Made by a program: the position numbers and the translations under genes
Notes under the pieces: model-generated
The model's database searches: none
What the model saw: only the letters and a program-made list of their open reading frames with translations
What the model was told of the DNA's origin: nothing
Source: Fuerstiella sp.
GTDB lineage: Bacteria > Planctomycetota > Planctomycetia > Planctomycetales > Planctomycetaceae
Assembly: GCA_029941865.1 (NCBI GenBank)
Contig: JAPYTO010000008.1
Location: 1-63,244 of the forward strand
DNA: 63,244 nucleotides
Reading direction: 5' to 3'
Shown here: positions 48,667-57,763 of the stretch, piece by piece
Numbering within the stretch: position 1 is the stretch's first letter
Layout of the letters: each line of letters starts with the position of its first letter

Positions 48667-49072
48667 TTCGTTCTCGTTCAAAAACACTCAAACCGATCAA
48701 CACACAGCACACGGAACAGATTACCGCAGAATCGGTCTGTGTTGCAAACACATTGATCAAATGCCCGGCCCCTTTTGTGTTCCACGTAGCGCAGGCTGCC
48801 ATCCTGTTTTGCACGGGCTGCACCAGCGGTTCTTAAAGGCTGGCAGCCTATGCAACGACTCAGTAGGTAGCCCAGGTTGCTTCGCAACCTTTGGGAGCTG
48901 CAGGCACAGGAGGCTGTGGCAGAACGATATTCCGGTATTCGATGCGGCAGAACCCTGCCCGCCTCCCGTTGCTGCGCAACCCTTGTTGCAAGCAACAGGG
49001 CCACCCGGACGATTGAGATCTTCGGTCGGCGAGGGGGCGAGGTCTGGAGACCAGCGCGTGCGCGTCGTGAAA
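48667..49072. repeat. Repeat-rich intergenic region downstream of the DUF2089 pair
   Basis: About 400 bases with no credible gene. It holds an imperfect palindrome (left arm 48786-48807 with GCAGGCTGCCATCC, right arm 48835-48856 with GGCTGGCAGCC), a perfect hairpin AGGTTGC/GCAACCT at 48874-48890, and a G-T-C element (GAGGTCTGGAGACC, 49039-49052). The last reappears twice in 50450-50699. Confidence 0.55.
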
Positions 49073-49963
49073 TCAGGTCACGCCGACATCTATCGCTTCC
49101 ATCCGGGAAAGTTCGGCATCGGCAAAGCGTTTTCGGACCGTTGGCAACACACCGCCCATCACCGCGGTGGCGATGACCCCAATCGACAGCAGTGGGTAGT
49201 AGACCACGTACGGCTGCGACTGAAACAGAGCGGCAATGCCCGTGACAAGACAGATGACACCAAAGACGACGGCGGTCCAGCAGATCGCCATGCAGACGGT
49301 TTTGCCGCGACCTAAGCCGCAAAGCATCCCGACGATAGCTCCCATGATTCCCAGCAGGGGACCAAGAATCCCGCCAATAAGCGCTCCGGTCCGGTTTCCC
49401 CACCACGCTCCTTCAGCTGCTGTGGCGGAACTCCACTGCTGTTCTGCGAATTCGGACACGTGAAGCGGTCCAATCCAGACTTTGCCCTGAGCAGGCAGCA
49501 CCAGATTGATCTCCAGCCGAGCAGGAGGGCCGCTCTCTGACCCGGCATGAAACGGAAGAATGAATTCCCGCAAGCCTGAAGTTCCGTGGATCGTGCCCAT
49601 CGGTCCACTCGGCGATAGTGTCCGGCTGAAATATTGGCCACCATCCACAAAATGACTCCACATCTCCAGATAGCCCGACTGCTCAACACCTTCGTATCGA
49701 ATTTTCCCAAGGAAACGGTAACAGGACTTTGAAATACGCGGCGATTCAAGCGTGGCGAGACGCACGGTCAGAGGCTGCGCGGCGTCGTTGACGATAAGTA
49801 GTTCTTCCTTGCCGTCGGCCGAGCGGACGATTTGCCCGACTTCGACTTGTCCTTGTGCCTGCAACTCCGACCACCGAAGCGTGGCGACTTCGTCCACGGC
49901 CATCGCGAAGGATCCGTTCAGGAGAATTGCCAGCGTTGCCTTAAGCAGAATCTGATTGTCCAT
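49073..49963 (-). CDS. Exported/membrane protein paired with a DUF2089-type regulator
   Basis: 296 residues, no named family. From ATG at 49963 there is a signal-like N-terminus (ILLKATLAILLNGSFAMAV), then a beta-rich domain (residues about 25-190, for example SCYRFLGKIRYEGVEQSGYL). The C-terminal quarter has three membrane helices (ALIGGILGPLLGIMGAIVGM, VCMAICWTAVVFGVICLV, LLSIGVIATAVMGGVL). An AGGAGA lies six bases before the ATG, which sits 23 bases inside the upstream regulator gene, so the two are coupled. The large exported domain facing a membrane anchor could sense a ligand or cell-surface state. Confidence 0.75.
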   Translation of the reverse strand: MDNQILLKATLAILLNGSFAMAVDEVATLRWSELQAQGQVEVGQIVRSADGKEELLIVNDAAQPLTVRLATLESPRISKSCYRFLGKIRYEGVEQSGYLEMWSHFVDGGQYFSRTLSPSGPMGTIHGTSGLREFILPFHAGSESGPPARLEINLVLPAQGKVWIGPLHVSEFAEQQWSSATAAEGAWWGNRTGALIGGILGPLLGIMGAIVGMLCGLGRGKTVCMAICWTAVVFGVICLVTGIAALFQSQPYVVYYPLLSIGVIATAVMGGVLPTVRKRFADAELSRMEAIDVGVT

Positions 49964-50255
49964 TTGCCGTCTCCTGTTCTTTAAGGTGGGCCGAAAGAAG
50001 TTCTCGAAACGTCTCCAGAGAGATTTTCTGGTCCGCCAATTGGGCTCGCAGCAGACGTTCAAATTCAGAGACCTCGGTGTGCTGCTCAACGGCTTCGATC
50101 TTGGCAATCAGTCGATCCAGTCGCAGCCGGATCGTCGGGTAAGTCACGCCGTATTGTTGAGCGATCTGTTTCAGAGAACCGGAAGCCAGGACCAGACGCT
50201 GGACAAACGCCAGATCCTCCTCGCTGAGAAACTCGAACCAAGCTCGTTTGGACAC
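49941..50255 (-). CDS. DUF2089-type small regulator with HTH
   Basis: 104 residues from GTG at 50255 (AAGG upstream); TTG at 50261 is also possible. A helix-turn-helix is visible at about residues 25-55 (GSLKQIAQQYGVTYPTIRL), preceded by WFEFLSEEDLAFVQRLVLA. The C-terminal half is helical and charged (VSEFERLLRAQLADQKISLE). It resembles the DUF2089 family of putative DNA-binding proteins. The next gene, a membrane protein, starts within its last 23 bases, suggesting that the two form a sensor/regulator unit. Confidence 0.75.
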   Translation of the reverse strand: MSKRAWFEFLSEEDLAFVQRLVLASGSLKQIAQQYGVTYPTIRLRLDRLIAKIEAVEQHTEVSEFERLLRAQLADQKISLETFRELLSAHLKEQETANGQSDSA

Positions 50256-50838
50256 TAACAAACCTTAAACCAGAGTGAACATTGTTCAACTTCTGCTATC
50301 TTGATCATCACAATATGAAAATCAACTTTAACTTTATGAAATTCCTCAATCGCCGGGAGATTGAGGTTTCGCGGCGTGCCCTGCACTACAAGGGTGCCCT
50401 GCCCCCGCTCACCCAGGGAATACGTGAGACCTGCGGTCTGTGACGGGACGAGGTCGGGAGACCCGCGCACAGCGCGAAGAGAAGGAATGACCAACGCCGA
50501 ACAAGGAATAACCAATGTCCAGGTGGCGGAGTGCCCAACTTCACCGATGGACATTCCTTGTTCGACATTGTGCATTTTGAAGCGGCCACATTGATCGGCA
50601 GGATTCCACTCTGCTGGACGCAGGTCTCCCCCACGCCTTCAGCAACGGGAGACCTTTGGTCACGGCCGATGCGGGGTCGGGAGACCGGCACCCAGCGCAG
50701 CATTTGCGGCTCCTGTCAGGCCCGATCCACTACGACCTGCTTGCAGAACTGATTGCTGGTGTGCGACACTCTTGTCGCACACCGGAGACAGTTCTTCCTG
50801 ACTGAAACGTCAAACACGGTTAGTCCATACGAAAGTCA
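50256..50838. repeat. Mosaic of palindromes and direct repeats before the PQQ-propeller gene
   Basis: About 580 bases without a credible gene. Elements: CCTCAATC/GATTGAGG hairpin at 50344-50366; two GGTCGGGAGACC copies at 50452-50463 and 50675-50686; GGTCTCCC/GGGAGACC arms at 50623-50654; and CGAACAAGGAAT (about 50491) with an inverted ATTCCTTGTTCG (about 50552). The frame with MTNAEQGITN here is a repeat artefact, not a gene. Confidence 0.55.
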
Positions 50839-53800
50839 ATGCGAATGCACCGCCAGGTACTGCTGCTGATTGTTGCGCTGCGAGCCATCACGCCCATGCC
50901 CGTCATGGCCGACTGGCCGACGTGGCAGCACGATAATCGACGAACAGGAACGACGGATGAGCAGCTGCAGGTCAGCAAGCTGGCTCCGGAGTGGGTCTGG
51001 CAATCCGCATCGCCTCCTCAGACGGCATGGTCAGGTCCGGCGAAGTACGACGCGTATGCCAACCAACACAACCTGCCTTCGATGCGAAACTACGATCCCG
51101 TGTTTCATGTCATTGCTGTTGGCGATCGCGTGTGGTTTGGTTCGTCAGCGGACGATTCGCTTTATTGCCTGGGCGCTGGCGACGGGAAAGAGCGATGGTC
51201 CGTCACGGCAGATGGCCCCGTTCGGCTGGCACCAACCTGGTCTGATGGTCGAGTCTATTTCGGATCTGACGACGGATATGCTCGCTGCGTCAAGGCGGAC
51301 GACGGCCAGTTGGTATGGAAGTTTACACCTGCCGACACCAGCCATCTGTTTCTGAACAACGGTCGCTTCATCCCGTTTCAGCCGTGCCGCACTGGCGTCG
51401 TCGTTGACGACGGGACCGCATGGTTTGCGTGTGCAATGCTGCCGTGGAAAGACGCCTGGCTGTGCGCCGTCGATGCGGCAACGGGAACAACGGACGACGG
51501 CCGTCATTTCGTAAAGGCACTGCCTGGGCGCACGATGGAAGGAGCTCCCGCGCTGTCGTCGAAGTTCCTGGTGTTGCCTCAGGGCCGAGTTGCTCCGCGT
51601 GTATTTGACCGGGCAACCGGCGAGGACCTGGGTGAAATGGTCAAAAGCGGCGGTGGATCTGTTGTGGTGGTGTCACTGGATGAGGACGTATTTCACGGTC
51701 CGGCCACGGATTCCCGCAAAGGCGGTTTCCGACAATCCAGTGGTCAATCGCGTGAAGTGGTCGCTGGATTAGGGCGTGGGAACGCGTTGGTTGTCGATGG
51801 ATCAATATCCTGGATGCTGACCGATACGGAGATCATTGCGTCCAGCCTCACAGAGAGAAAAGTACTGTGGAAGACAGCGTGCGAATGTCCCTTCGCGATG
51901 ATCAAGGCCGGCGACACGCTGTTTGTGGGCGGTGACCAGATCGTCCAGGCGCATTCCGCGAAAGACGGTCGTCTACTAAGGACGATGCCGGCCACAGGTC
52001 GCGTGTTTGGCTTGGCCGCGTCCAACGGCCGCCTGTTTGCCAGCAGCGATTCCGGCACAATTCACTGCTACGCGACGACAGATTCCGTGGGTTCAAAGCC
52101 GGATGATTCTTCGCTTGTCGCGGCCCCTGCCGGTGAGCAACCATCATTGAGTGATGTTGCGGCACTGGAGGACGATCGATTATTGGGGCACTGGAGTTTT
52201 CAGAAGTCGACCACGACCGGTACTTCCGTCCACTCATTGCACGGACCGAACCTGACGCTTTCGCGATCTCCAGATTTTTCCCGGATCGGACAGTATCAGG
52301 CATTGGAACTCGACGGGGCGAGTCAGACGGTCATGGTCTCACCAGACTTCAGGAGTGTGCCCGTGCCGACCGATCAGTTCACCGCGGAAGCCTGGGTTCG
52401 TATTGATCAGCTGCAGGAATGGGGCGGCATCATCGGCGTTGTTCAGGACAACGGTGACGAAGAAAATGGCTGGTTGCTGGGATACCGCAAGAATCGCTTC
52501 TGCATCGGTCTTTCGTCGGAAGACGGACCAGGCCGTCTGACATACCTGACGGCTGACCATGACTTCGAAATAAAACAGTGGTATCACGTCGCCGGAAGCT
52601 ATGACGGCACGGTCATGAAACTGTTCGTCAATGGGAAGCTGTGCGCGGAAAGCAGTCAGCACAAGGGTAATATTGCCTACCCGGAGCGTGCGTGGTTTGA
52701 GATCGGGGCGTACCACGACAAAGATGAGTACTTTCGAATGCGCGGTGCAGTGCACGAGGTGCGGCTGTACGGTGAGCGGCTGTCGGACGGCGAAATCCTG
52801 AGTCACTACCAGTCTTCGCACAGCCGGATGCCAACGAAGACGGTCGAAGCCAGCCTGGCTTCCGGCCCATGGCTGCAGTTCGTTGATCCGCAGACCGCCA
52901 TTGTGCGCTGGACCACGGCCGATCCGAGACCCACACTGTTGCAATATGGAACGGACGATCTCAATCAATCCGTTTCGGACGACACGCTTCGGACTGAACA
53001 TCAGGCGACGTTGACAGAACTGGGTCGTCAGCGCGCGTACGAATATCGGATCGGCATCAAAGATGCCGATCCGACGACGTTCACACAGACTTTCGAGTGC
53101 GACAATTTTTTCAACTACACGCCTGTATCGGCTGATAGAATTCCCGGTGTCCCCAACGAGTCCACCGCAGAACTGTCTCGACAGATACTGAAGAGCACGT
53201 CAGTACGTCCGGGAATGTGTCTTGTTGTGGGAACAATCGAAGACGAGCTGCTGCTGCAACTGTGCCGTGACAGCCTGCTTCGTTTTGTGGTCGCCGACAC
53301 GGATGCTGCGAATGTCTCGCATCTCCGCAGTATTCTTCGAGCACACGAAGTCTACGGAAATCAGGTTGCCGTCCATCACGTGACGGATCTGTCGAATCTT
53401 CCCTTCGTCGGCAATTGGGCCACTACGGTCCTGGCGACGGGTGAAACGGACGTGGACGGACTTCGCGAAATTGAACGCCATGTACGACCGGACGGCGGGA
53501 TTGCGTTGCTGATGCATCCGCATTCCGGCGACCTGCCCGCCCACTTCAAGCCGTTGAAGATGCGAGACAAGGAGATCTGGCATCGCTATCTCCGTCCCCC
53601 GCTGGCGGACGCCGGCGAATGGTCTCATCTCTACGGTGGTCCGGATAACTCGGCATTCGCCGGCGAGCATCTCGGCGGCGCAAAGGCGGCGGATGACCTG
53701 GACGTGCAATGGGTCGGACGCCCCGGACCGCGGTATCAAGCCGATCGCAGCGGGCGAAAGCCGTCTCCGTTATCGACGGGCGGTCGATTATTTCTGCAGG

Positions 53801-54927
53801 GGCTACACAGAATCATCGCGGTTGATCACTTCAACGGGACGGTGCTGTGGTCGCTGGAGATCCCGGAGCTGGAACGATTCAATATGCCGCGCGACTGCAG
53901 CAATTGGTGTGCAAACCGAGATTACCTGTTTGTTGCGGTGAAAGATGAGTGCTGGAAAATCGACACGGTTTCAGGAGAAGTCGTGAACCGTATCGCCGCG
54001 ACGGATGCAGCGTCAGAAGCCCCCATGGAATGGGGTTACGTGGCCACGCAAGACGGTCGACTATATGGCAGCGCCGTCAGGGCAGGAACAGCCTGGACCA
54101 GTTTCTGGGGTGGGGGCGATGCCGGCTGGTACGACGCCAGAACGGGACCGGTCACCTTCCCGATCTGCAGTGACCGTCTATTCTGCAACGATATCGAAAC
54201 GGATGAACTGGCGTGGGAATACAAAAGAGGGGTCGTTCTGAATTCGACGATTACGATCGGTGGCGACACGATGTATTTTGTCGAATCACGTAACAGCGAA
54301 ATCATGGCGTCAAAGGACCGCCGCGTGGGCGACGCCAAACTTTGGCAGGACCTGCACCTTGTGGCGATCGACGCGACGACCGGATCACCGAAGTGGGAAA
54401 AACGACTCGATCCCATGAGTCAGCAGGTGGTGTTCTACCTGGCTCATGCCGCGGACCAGCTGACTCTGGTATCTTCTGCGAACACCGCCTTCAAAGTCAC
54501 CTCCTTTGTCGACAGCGATGGTCGCGCGCGGTGGACTCAAACGACAGAGTGGCTCAAAGGCAAGGGCGATCACGGCAAGGCGATGTCCCGCCCGGCCATT
54601 GTCGGTGATCGATTGTTTCTACGGCCGGCAGTGCTGTCACTAAAGGACGGTTCAGTCCTGCCGGAAACCATGCCCGTTGAACATGGGTGCGGAACGTACG
54701 CGTGCACGGCGGATGCCGTCTTCATGCGATCCGGCGATGCGACGATGTGGGATCCCGAGAACGCTTCCGCATCATCGTGGCCTCGTCTGCGAGTTGATTG
54801 CTGGTTGAGCACCATTCCAGCCGGAGGCATGCTGTTGTCGCCGGAGGGTGGCGGGGGATGCAGCTGCGGATCCTGGATGGAAACATCCGTCGGCTTCATG
54901 CCAAAGGTGTTCGACAGGCGGCCGTAG
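50839..54927 (+). CDS. PQQ-propeller protein with LamG and methyltransferase-like domains
   Basis: A 1362-residue secreted protein with a signal peptide (MHRQVLLLIVALRAITPMPV). Residues about 25-425 form a PQQ-like beta-propeller (YCLGAGDGKERWSV repeats). Residues about 447-657 form a LamG/concanavalin-like domain (FTAEAWVRIDQLQEWGGI, VAGSYDGTVMKLFVNGKL). A short fibronectin/phosphatase-N-like segment at about 674-750 follows (AIVRWTTADPRPTLLQYG). Residues about 777-920 resemble a Rossmann methyltransferase (CLVVGTIEDELLLQLCRDSL, IERHVRPDGGIALLMHP). A second propeller runs from about 924 to the end. Similar proteins in planctomycetes are called BamB-like. The middle Rossmann section in an exported protein is odd. 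Confidence 0.85.
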   Translation: MRMHRQVLLLIVALRAITPMPVMADWPTWQHDNRRTGTTDEQLQVSKLAPEWVWQSASPPQTAWSGPAKYDAYANQHNLPSMRNYDPVFHVIAVGDRVWFGSSADDSLYCLGAGDGKERWSVTADGPVRLAPTWSDGRVYFGSDDGYARCVKADDGQLVWKFTPADTSHLFLNNGRFIPFQPCRTGVVVDDGTAWFACAMLPWKDAWLCAVDAATGTTDDGRHFVKALPGRTMEGAPALSSKFLVLPQGRVAPRVFDRATGEDLGEMVKSGGGSVVVVSLDEDVFHGPATDSRKGGFRQSSGQSREVVAGLGRGNALVVDGSISWMLTDTEIIASSLTERKVLWKTACECPFAMIKAGDTLFVGGDQIVQAHSAKDGRLLRTMPATGRVFGLAASNGRLFASSDSGTIHCYATTDSVGSKPDDSSLVAAPAGEQPSLSDVAALEDDRLLGHWSFQKSTTTGTSVHSLHGPNLTLSRSPDFSRIGQYQALELDGASQTVMVSPDFRSVPVPTDQFTAEAWVRIDQLQEWGGIIGVVQDNGDEENGWLLGYRKNRFCIGLSSEDGPGRLTYLTADHDFEIKQWYHVAGSYDGTVMKLFVNGKLCAESSQHKGNIAYPERAWFEIGAYHDKDEYFRMRGAVHEVRLYGERLSDGEILSHYQSSHSRMPTKTVEASLASGPWLQFVDPQTAIVRWTTADPRPTLLQYGTDDLNQSVSDDTLRTEHQATLTELGRQRAYEYRIGIKDADPTTFTQTFECDNFFNYTPVSADRIPGVPNESTAELSRQILKSTSVRPGMCLVVGTIEDELLLQLCRDSLLRFVVADTDAANVSHLRSILRAHEVYGNQVAVHHVTDLSNLPFVGNWATTVLATGETDVDGLREIERHVRPDGGIALLMHPHSGDLPAHFKPLKMRDKEIWHRYLRPPLADAGEWSHLYGGPDNSAFAGEHLGGAKAADDLDVQWVGRPGPRYQADRSGRKPSPLSTGGRLFLQGLHRIIAVDHFNGTVLWSLEIPELERFNMPRDCSNWCANRDYLFVAVKDECWKIDTVSGEVVNRIAATDAASEAPMEWGYVATQDGRLYGSAVRAGTAWTSFWGGGDAGWYDARTGPVTFPICSDRLFCNDIETDELAWEYKRGVVLNSTITIGGDTMYFVESRNSEIMASKDRRVGDAKLWQDLHLVAIDATTGSPKWEKRLDPMSQQVVFYLAHAADQLTLVSSANTAFKVTSFVDSDGRARWTQTTEWLKGKGDHGKAMSRPAIVGDRLFLRPAVLSLKDGSVLPETMPVEHGCGTYACTADAVFMRSGDATMWDPENASASSWPRLRVDCWLSTIPAGGMLLSPEGGGGCSCGSWMETSVGFMPKVFDRRP

Positions 54928-55074
54928 TTCGACAGACTCACACCGGAAAACACGATGGCCCGAAGCCTAAGCGACACGATCGACGCAAGGTGTCTCCTCG
55001 CTCACGCTTCGGGCTAAAATGAAGAAGAAAATGGCGATGTCCCGTTATGCGACAACAGCCACCCCGACGAAAGT

Positions 55075-56043
55075 ATGTGTATGCAGCTATCTACCGTTCT
55101 GACGCCCGAATCGGATGAGAATCTCCGCCTTGCCGCGCAGTGCGGAGTGACACACGTCGTTTCTCGTTATCCAGGGCCTACGCTTGACGATTTACGTCGA
55201 CGGCAAAAACACTTCGCTGGGTTTGATCTGAAACTGTCTGTGATCGAAGGTTACCTGCCGATCGAGAACATCAAGATCGGCTGCGATGACGGGACAGAGA
55301 TGGTGGCGCTTAAGCAACTTATCCGCAACATGGGCGAAGCCGGCGTTCCGATTCTGTGTTACAACTTCATGGCGGGAACAGATTGGGTGCGCACACGGCT
55401 TGACGCCCCGCAGCGGGGCGGAGCACGCGTCACGGCCTTTGACCTGGTCGATGCACAGCAGGCTGTGTTGCTGGGCCACGATGGCGATGCCTTGAACGCA
55501 CGTGCCAATGGCGTCGGTATTTCCTGCGATGAGTTGTGGACCAATCTGCAGGCCATGCTGACAGAACTGCTGCCGATCGCTGAAGCCGCCGGAGTTATAC
55601 TGGCCATGCACCCGGACGACCCACCGCTGGCTGAGTTCGCGGGACGGGCTCGTATCATGAACTGTGTGGATTCGTTCGAACGGCTGGTCCGACTTGTCCC
55701 CAGCGCAAGCAACGCCGTCTGCTTTTGCCAGGGGACGTTTGTGGAAATGGGCGTCGATGTTCCTGCCACGATCCGTCGGCTGGGTGAACATATTCGCTAC
55801 GTCCATTTTCGTGATGTGCAGGGAACGGCGGAATCGTTCACGGAAACCTTTCATGACAACGGTCCCACCGACATGGCAGAGGCCATGCGAGCGTATCGAG
55901 ACATCGGGTTTGACGGTCCGATTCGCCCGGACCATGTGCCTCAGCTTGAAGGGGACGAAGGGGAACCAGGTTACACAACACCCGGTCGTTTGTTCGCGTG
56001 GGGGTATCTGCGTGGCTTGATGCAGGCGACAGAAACGCGATGA
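55075..56043 (+). CDS. UxuA-like (mannonate dehydratase-like) TIM-barrel enzyme
   Basis: 322 residues, related to D-mannonate dehydratase and xylose-isomerase-like barrels. The family wording ILCYNFMAGTDWVRTRLD and VILAMHPDDPPLAEFAGRA (metal ligands), then FCQGTFVEMGVDVPATI and YVHFRDVQGTAESFTETFHD, are recognisable. It is somewhat shorter than enteric UxuA. ATG at 55075 or 55081 could start it. The next gene is an enolase-superfamily acid-sugar dehydratase-like enzyme on the same strand, supporting hexuronate or related sugar-acid catabolism. Confidence 0.85.
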   Translation: MCMQLSTVLTPESDENLRLAAQCGVTHVVSRYPGPTLDDLRRRQKHFAGFDLKLSVIEGYLPIENIKIGCDDGTEMVALKQLIRNMGEAGVPILCYNFMAGTDWVRTRLDAPQRGGARVTAFDLVDAQQAVLLGHDGDALNARANGVGISCDELWTNLQAMLTELLPIAEAAGVILAMHPDDPPLAEFAGRARIMNCVDSFERLVRLVPSASNAVCFCQGTFVEMGVDVPATIRRLGEHIRYVHFRDVQGTAESFTETFHDNGPTDMAEAMRAYRDIGFDGPIRPDHVPQLEGDEGEPGYTTPGRLFAWGYLRGLMQATETR

Positions 56044-56169
56044 TGCCGGAACAGATCGTCGGGATTGCTTTCGAATCAACGTTGATTCACATTGATGATC
56101 GACAGGCCGAACAGCCCCCGACCGACAATCGCATTCCAGCCACATCACAGACCTGACGGAGCCACAAAA

Positions 56170-57462
56170 ATGACGAATTCCGGCGATCCTTCCGGGCCGA
56201 CTCAGGAACACGCGTACTCTCGAGGTCCGCGCATCACGGCGATTGAGACGGCGATTCCTTCGGACGTTATGCCAGGGTTGCTGCTGCTGCGAATTCATAC
56301 CGACGCTGGTACGATTGACGGCGAAGAGGTCGTGGGTCATGGCGAGACCTATTACATTCCGGAAGCCGCCGCCGCCGTGTTACACGACTGGATGGCTCAG
56401 CGGTTACTGGGTGCTGACGCTGCCGCCATTGAGAGTCACTGGCGTTTTCTGTACGAACGCATGACGGCTTTTGGCGGAATTGGGGCTGAACTGCGGGCTC
56501 TGTCTGCCGTCGACCTTGCGCTGTGGGATATTCTGGGGCAGTTGACGAAGCAGCCTGTCTGGAGACTGCTGGGCGGGCCGGTTCGAGATGCGGTGCCTGT
56601 GTACAATAGTTGTGGCGGCCCTTTGTACGGCGTCCGCAGTGCAACGGGAGAAAGTCAGGCGGCGGGCTGGCCCGGTCACGGTGATCCCGGTCAGGCAGGT
56701 CCGCTGGAAGACAACTGGGCGTGCATCCACACGCCGGGAGACCTGGCGGAAGAGTTGCTGGCAGAAGGTTTCACCGCCATGAAGTTGTGGGCGTTTGACG
56801 CCATTTACCGAGAATCCGGTGGTTTACGCATTAGCGCAGCGGACGTGACACGCGGCGTTGCGCCGTTCGCAGCAATTCGAGATCGCGTCGGTGATCGTAT
56901 GGACGTCATGCTGGACGGACATGGTTTCTTCTGCCTGCCGGCGGCCCTGGATATTGCTCATGCCATGCAGCCATTTCACCCGCTGTGGCTGGAGGACGTG
57001 CTGCGGCCGGACAGCATCCCCGCAATGACCGAATTTCGTCGCGGCGCTGGCGTTCCGATTGCCATCAGTGAAATGCTGGTGACTCGCGAACAATACCGCC
57101 AAGTCCTGAACGGTAACGCCGCCGACTACGTGATGATCGACCCGACCTGGGTGGGTGGCATCAGCGAGTCGCGTCGCATTGCCGAGTTAGCCCAGCTGTA
57201 CAATATTCCCGTGCTGATGCACGACTGCACCGGGCCATTGACATTGATGTCCGGGTTGAATATCGCCGGGGCGGTGCCATGTGTGACGTATCAGGAATGC
57301 GTGCGAGCGCACATCGCCACAGTTTACCCACAACTGATTGACAGCACCGTCGTCGTTGACGCCGGACATATTCAACTCAGTGATCGTCCGGGCATTGGTG
57401 CTCGCTGGCAGGCGTCGCTGTTCGCATCTGACGCACCGGGTTATCGCATCAGCCGATTGTAA
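56170..57462 (+). CDS. Enolase-superfamily acid-sugar dehydratase-like enzyme
   Basis: A 430-residue member of the mandelate racemase/D-mannonate dehydratase branch. GGAG precedes ATG at 56170 by eight bases. The capping domain (VVGHGETYYIPEAAAAV) leads to the barrel: DLALWDILGQLTKQPVWRLL, EGFTAMKLWAFDAIYR, the metal Asp in VMLDGHGFFCLPAALDIA, the metal Glu in PLWLEDVLRPD, and VLMHDCTGPLTLMSGLNIAG. The Lys-x-Lys of classical racemases is not apparent; KLW replaces it, closer to the mannonate/galactonate dehydratases. It probably works with the UxuA-like enzyme. Substrate not assigned. Confidence 0.85.
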   Translation: MTNSGDPSGPTQEHAYSRGPRITAIETAIPSDVMPGLLLLRIHTDAGTIDGEEVVGHGETYYIPEAAAAVLHDWMAQRLLGADAAAIESHWRFLYERMTAFGGIGAELRALSAVDLALWDILGQLTKQPVWRLLGGPVRDAVPVYNSCGGPLYGVRSATGESQAAGWPGHGDPGQAGPLEDNWACIHTPGDLAEELLAEGFTAMKLWAFDAIYRESGGLRISAADVTRGVAPFAAIRDRVGDRMDVMLDGHGFFCLPAALDIAHAMQPFHPLWLEDVLRPDSIPAMTEFRRGAGVPIAISEMLVTREQYRQVLNGNAADYVMIDPTWVGGISESRRIAELAQLYNIPVLMHDCTGPLTLMSGLNIAGAVPCVTYQECVRAHIATVYPQLIDSTVVVDAGHIQLSDRPGIGARWQASLFASDAPGYRISRL

Positions 57463-57763
57463 TCGCGGAGGCATCAGCATGCTCACGCGCCAGAGTGGTT
57501 CACAAGAATAAGTAAACTGCACTTGAGCAGTTTACTTTTTGTCGTAGCGGAAGCCGCCAAGGCTTTCGACCTGTCTCTGCCGAAATTCCTGGCGAATTCC
57601 GCTACAGAACGACCGCGTGATTTTGAAAACTGCTGTAGTGCGTGGTCAAGTCCAGGAACTGGGGTTGTTCCGTAGCCGAACTCGCCAGAGTTTGGAAGTT
57701 TTTCTCTATGTCGTCCAAAGACTGGCGACTTCCGCTACCCAAAAATCAAGACTTGACGAAGCA
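57463..57763. repeat. Two related hairpin repeats after the dehydratase-like gene
   Basis: About 300 bases between convergent genes, no credible gene. Hairpin 1 (57544-57605) has arms GTAGCGGAAGCCGCCA and (inverted) TGGCGAATTCCGCTAC. Hairpin 2 (57672-57738) has arms GTAGCCGAACTCGCCAGAG and (inverted) CTGGCGACTTCCGCTAC. All four arms share a GTAGCGGAAnnCGCCA core, so this is two copies of one repeat family. Confidence 0.65.

Noticed and set aside
48667..50838. A CRISPR array suggested by the repeated GGTC elements
   Set aside because: The copies are irregularly spaced, diverged, interrupted by genes and lack uniform spacers or cas genes.
55192..56340. A 382-codon minus-strand frame opposite the UxuA-like gene
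   Set aside because: It spans two real plus-strand genes and has no domain features.
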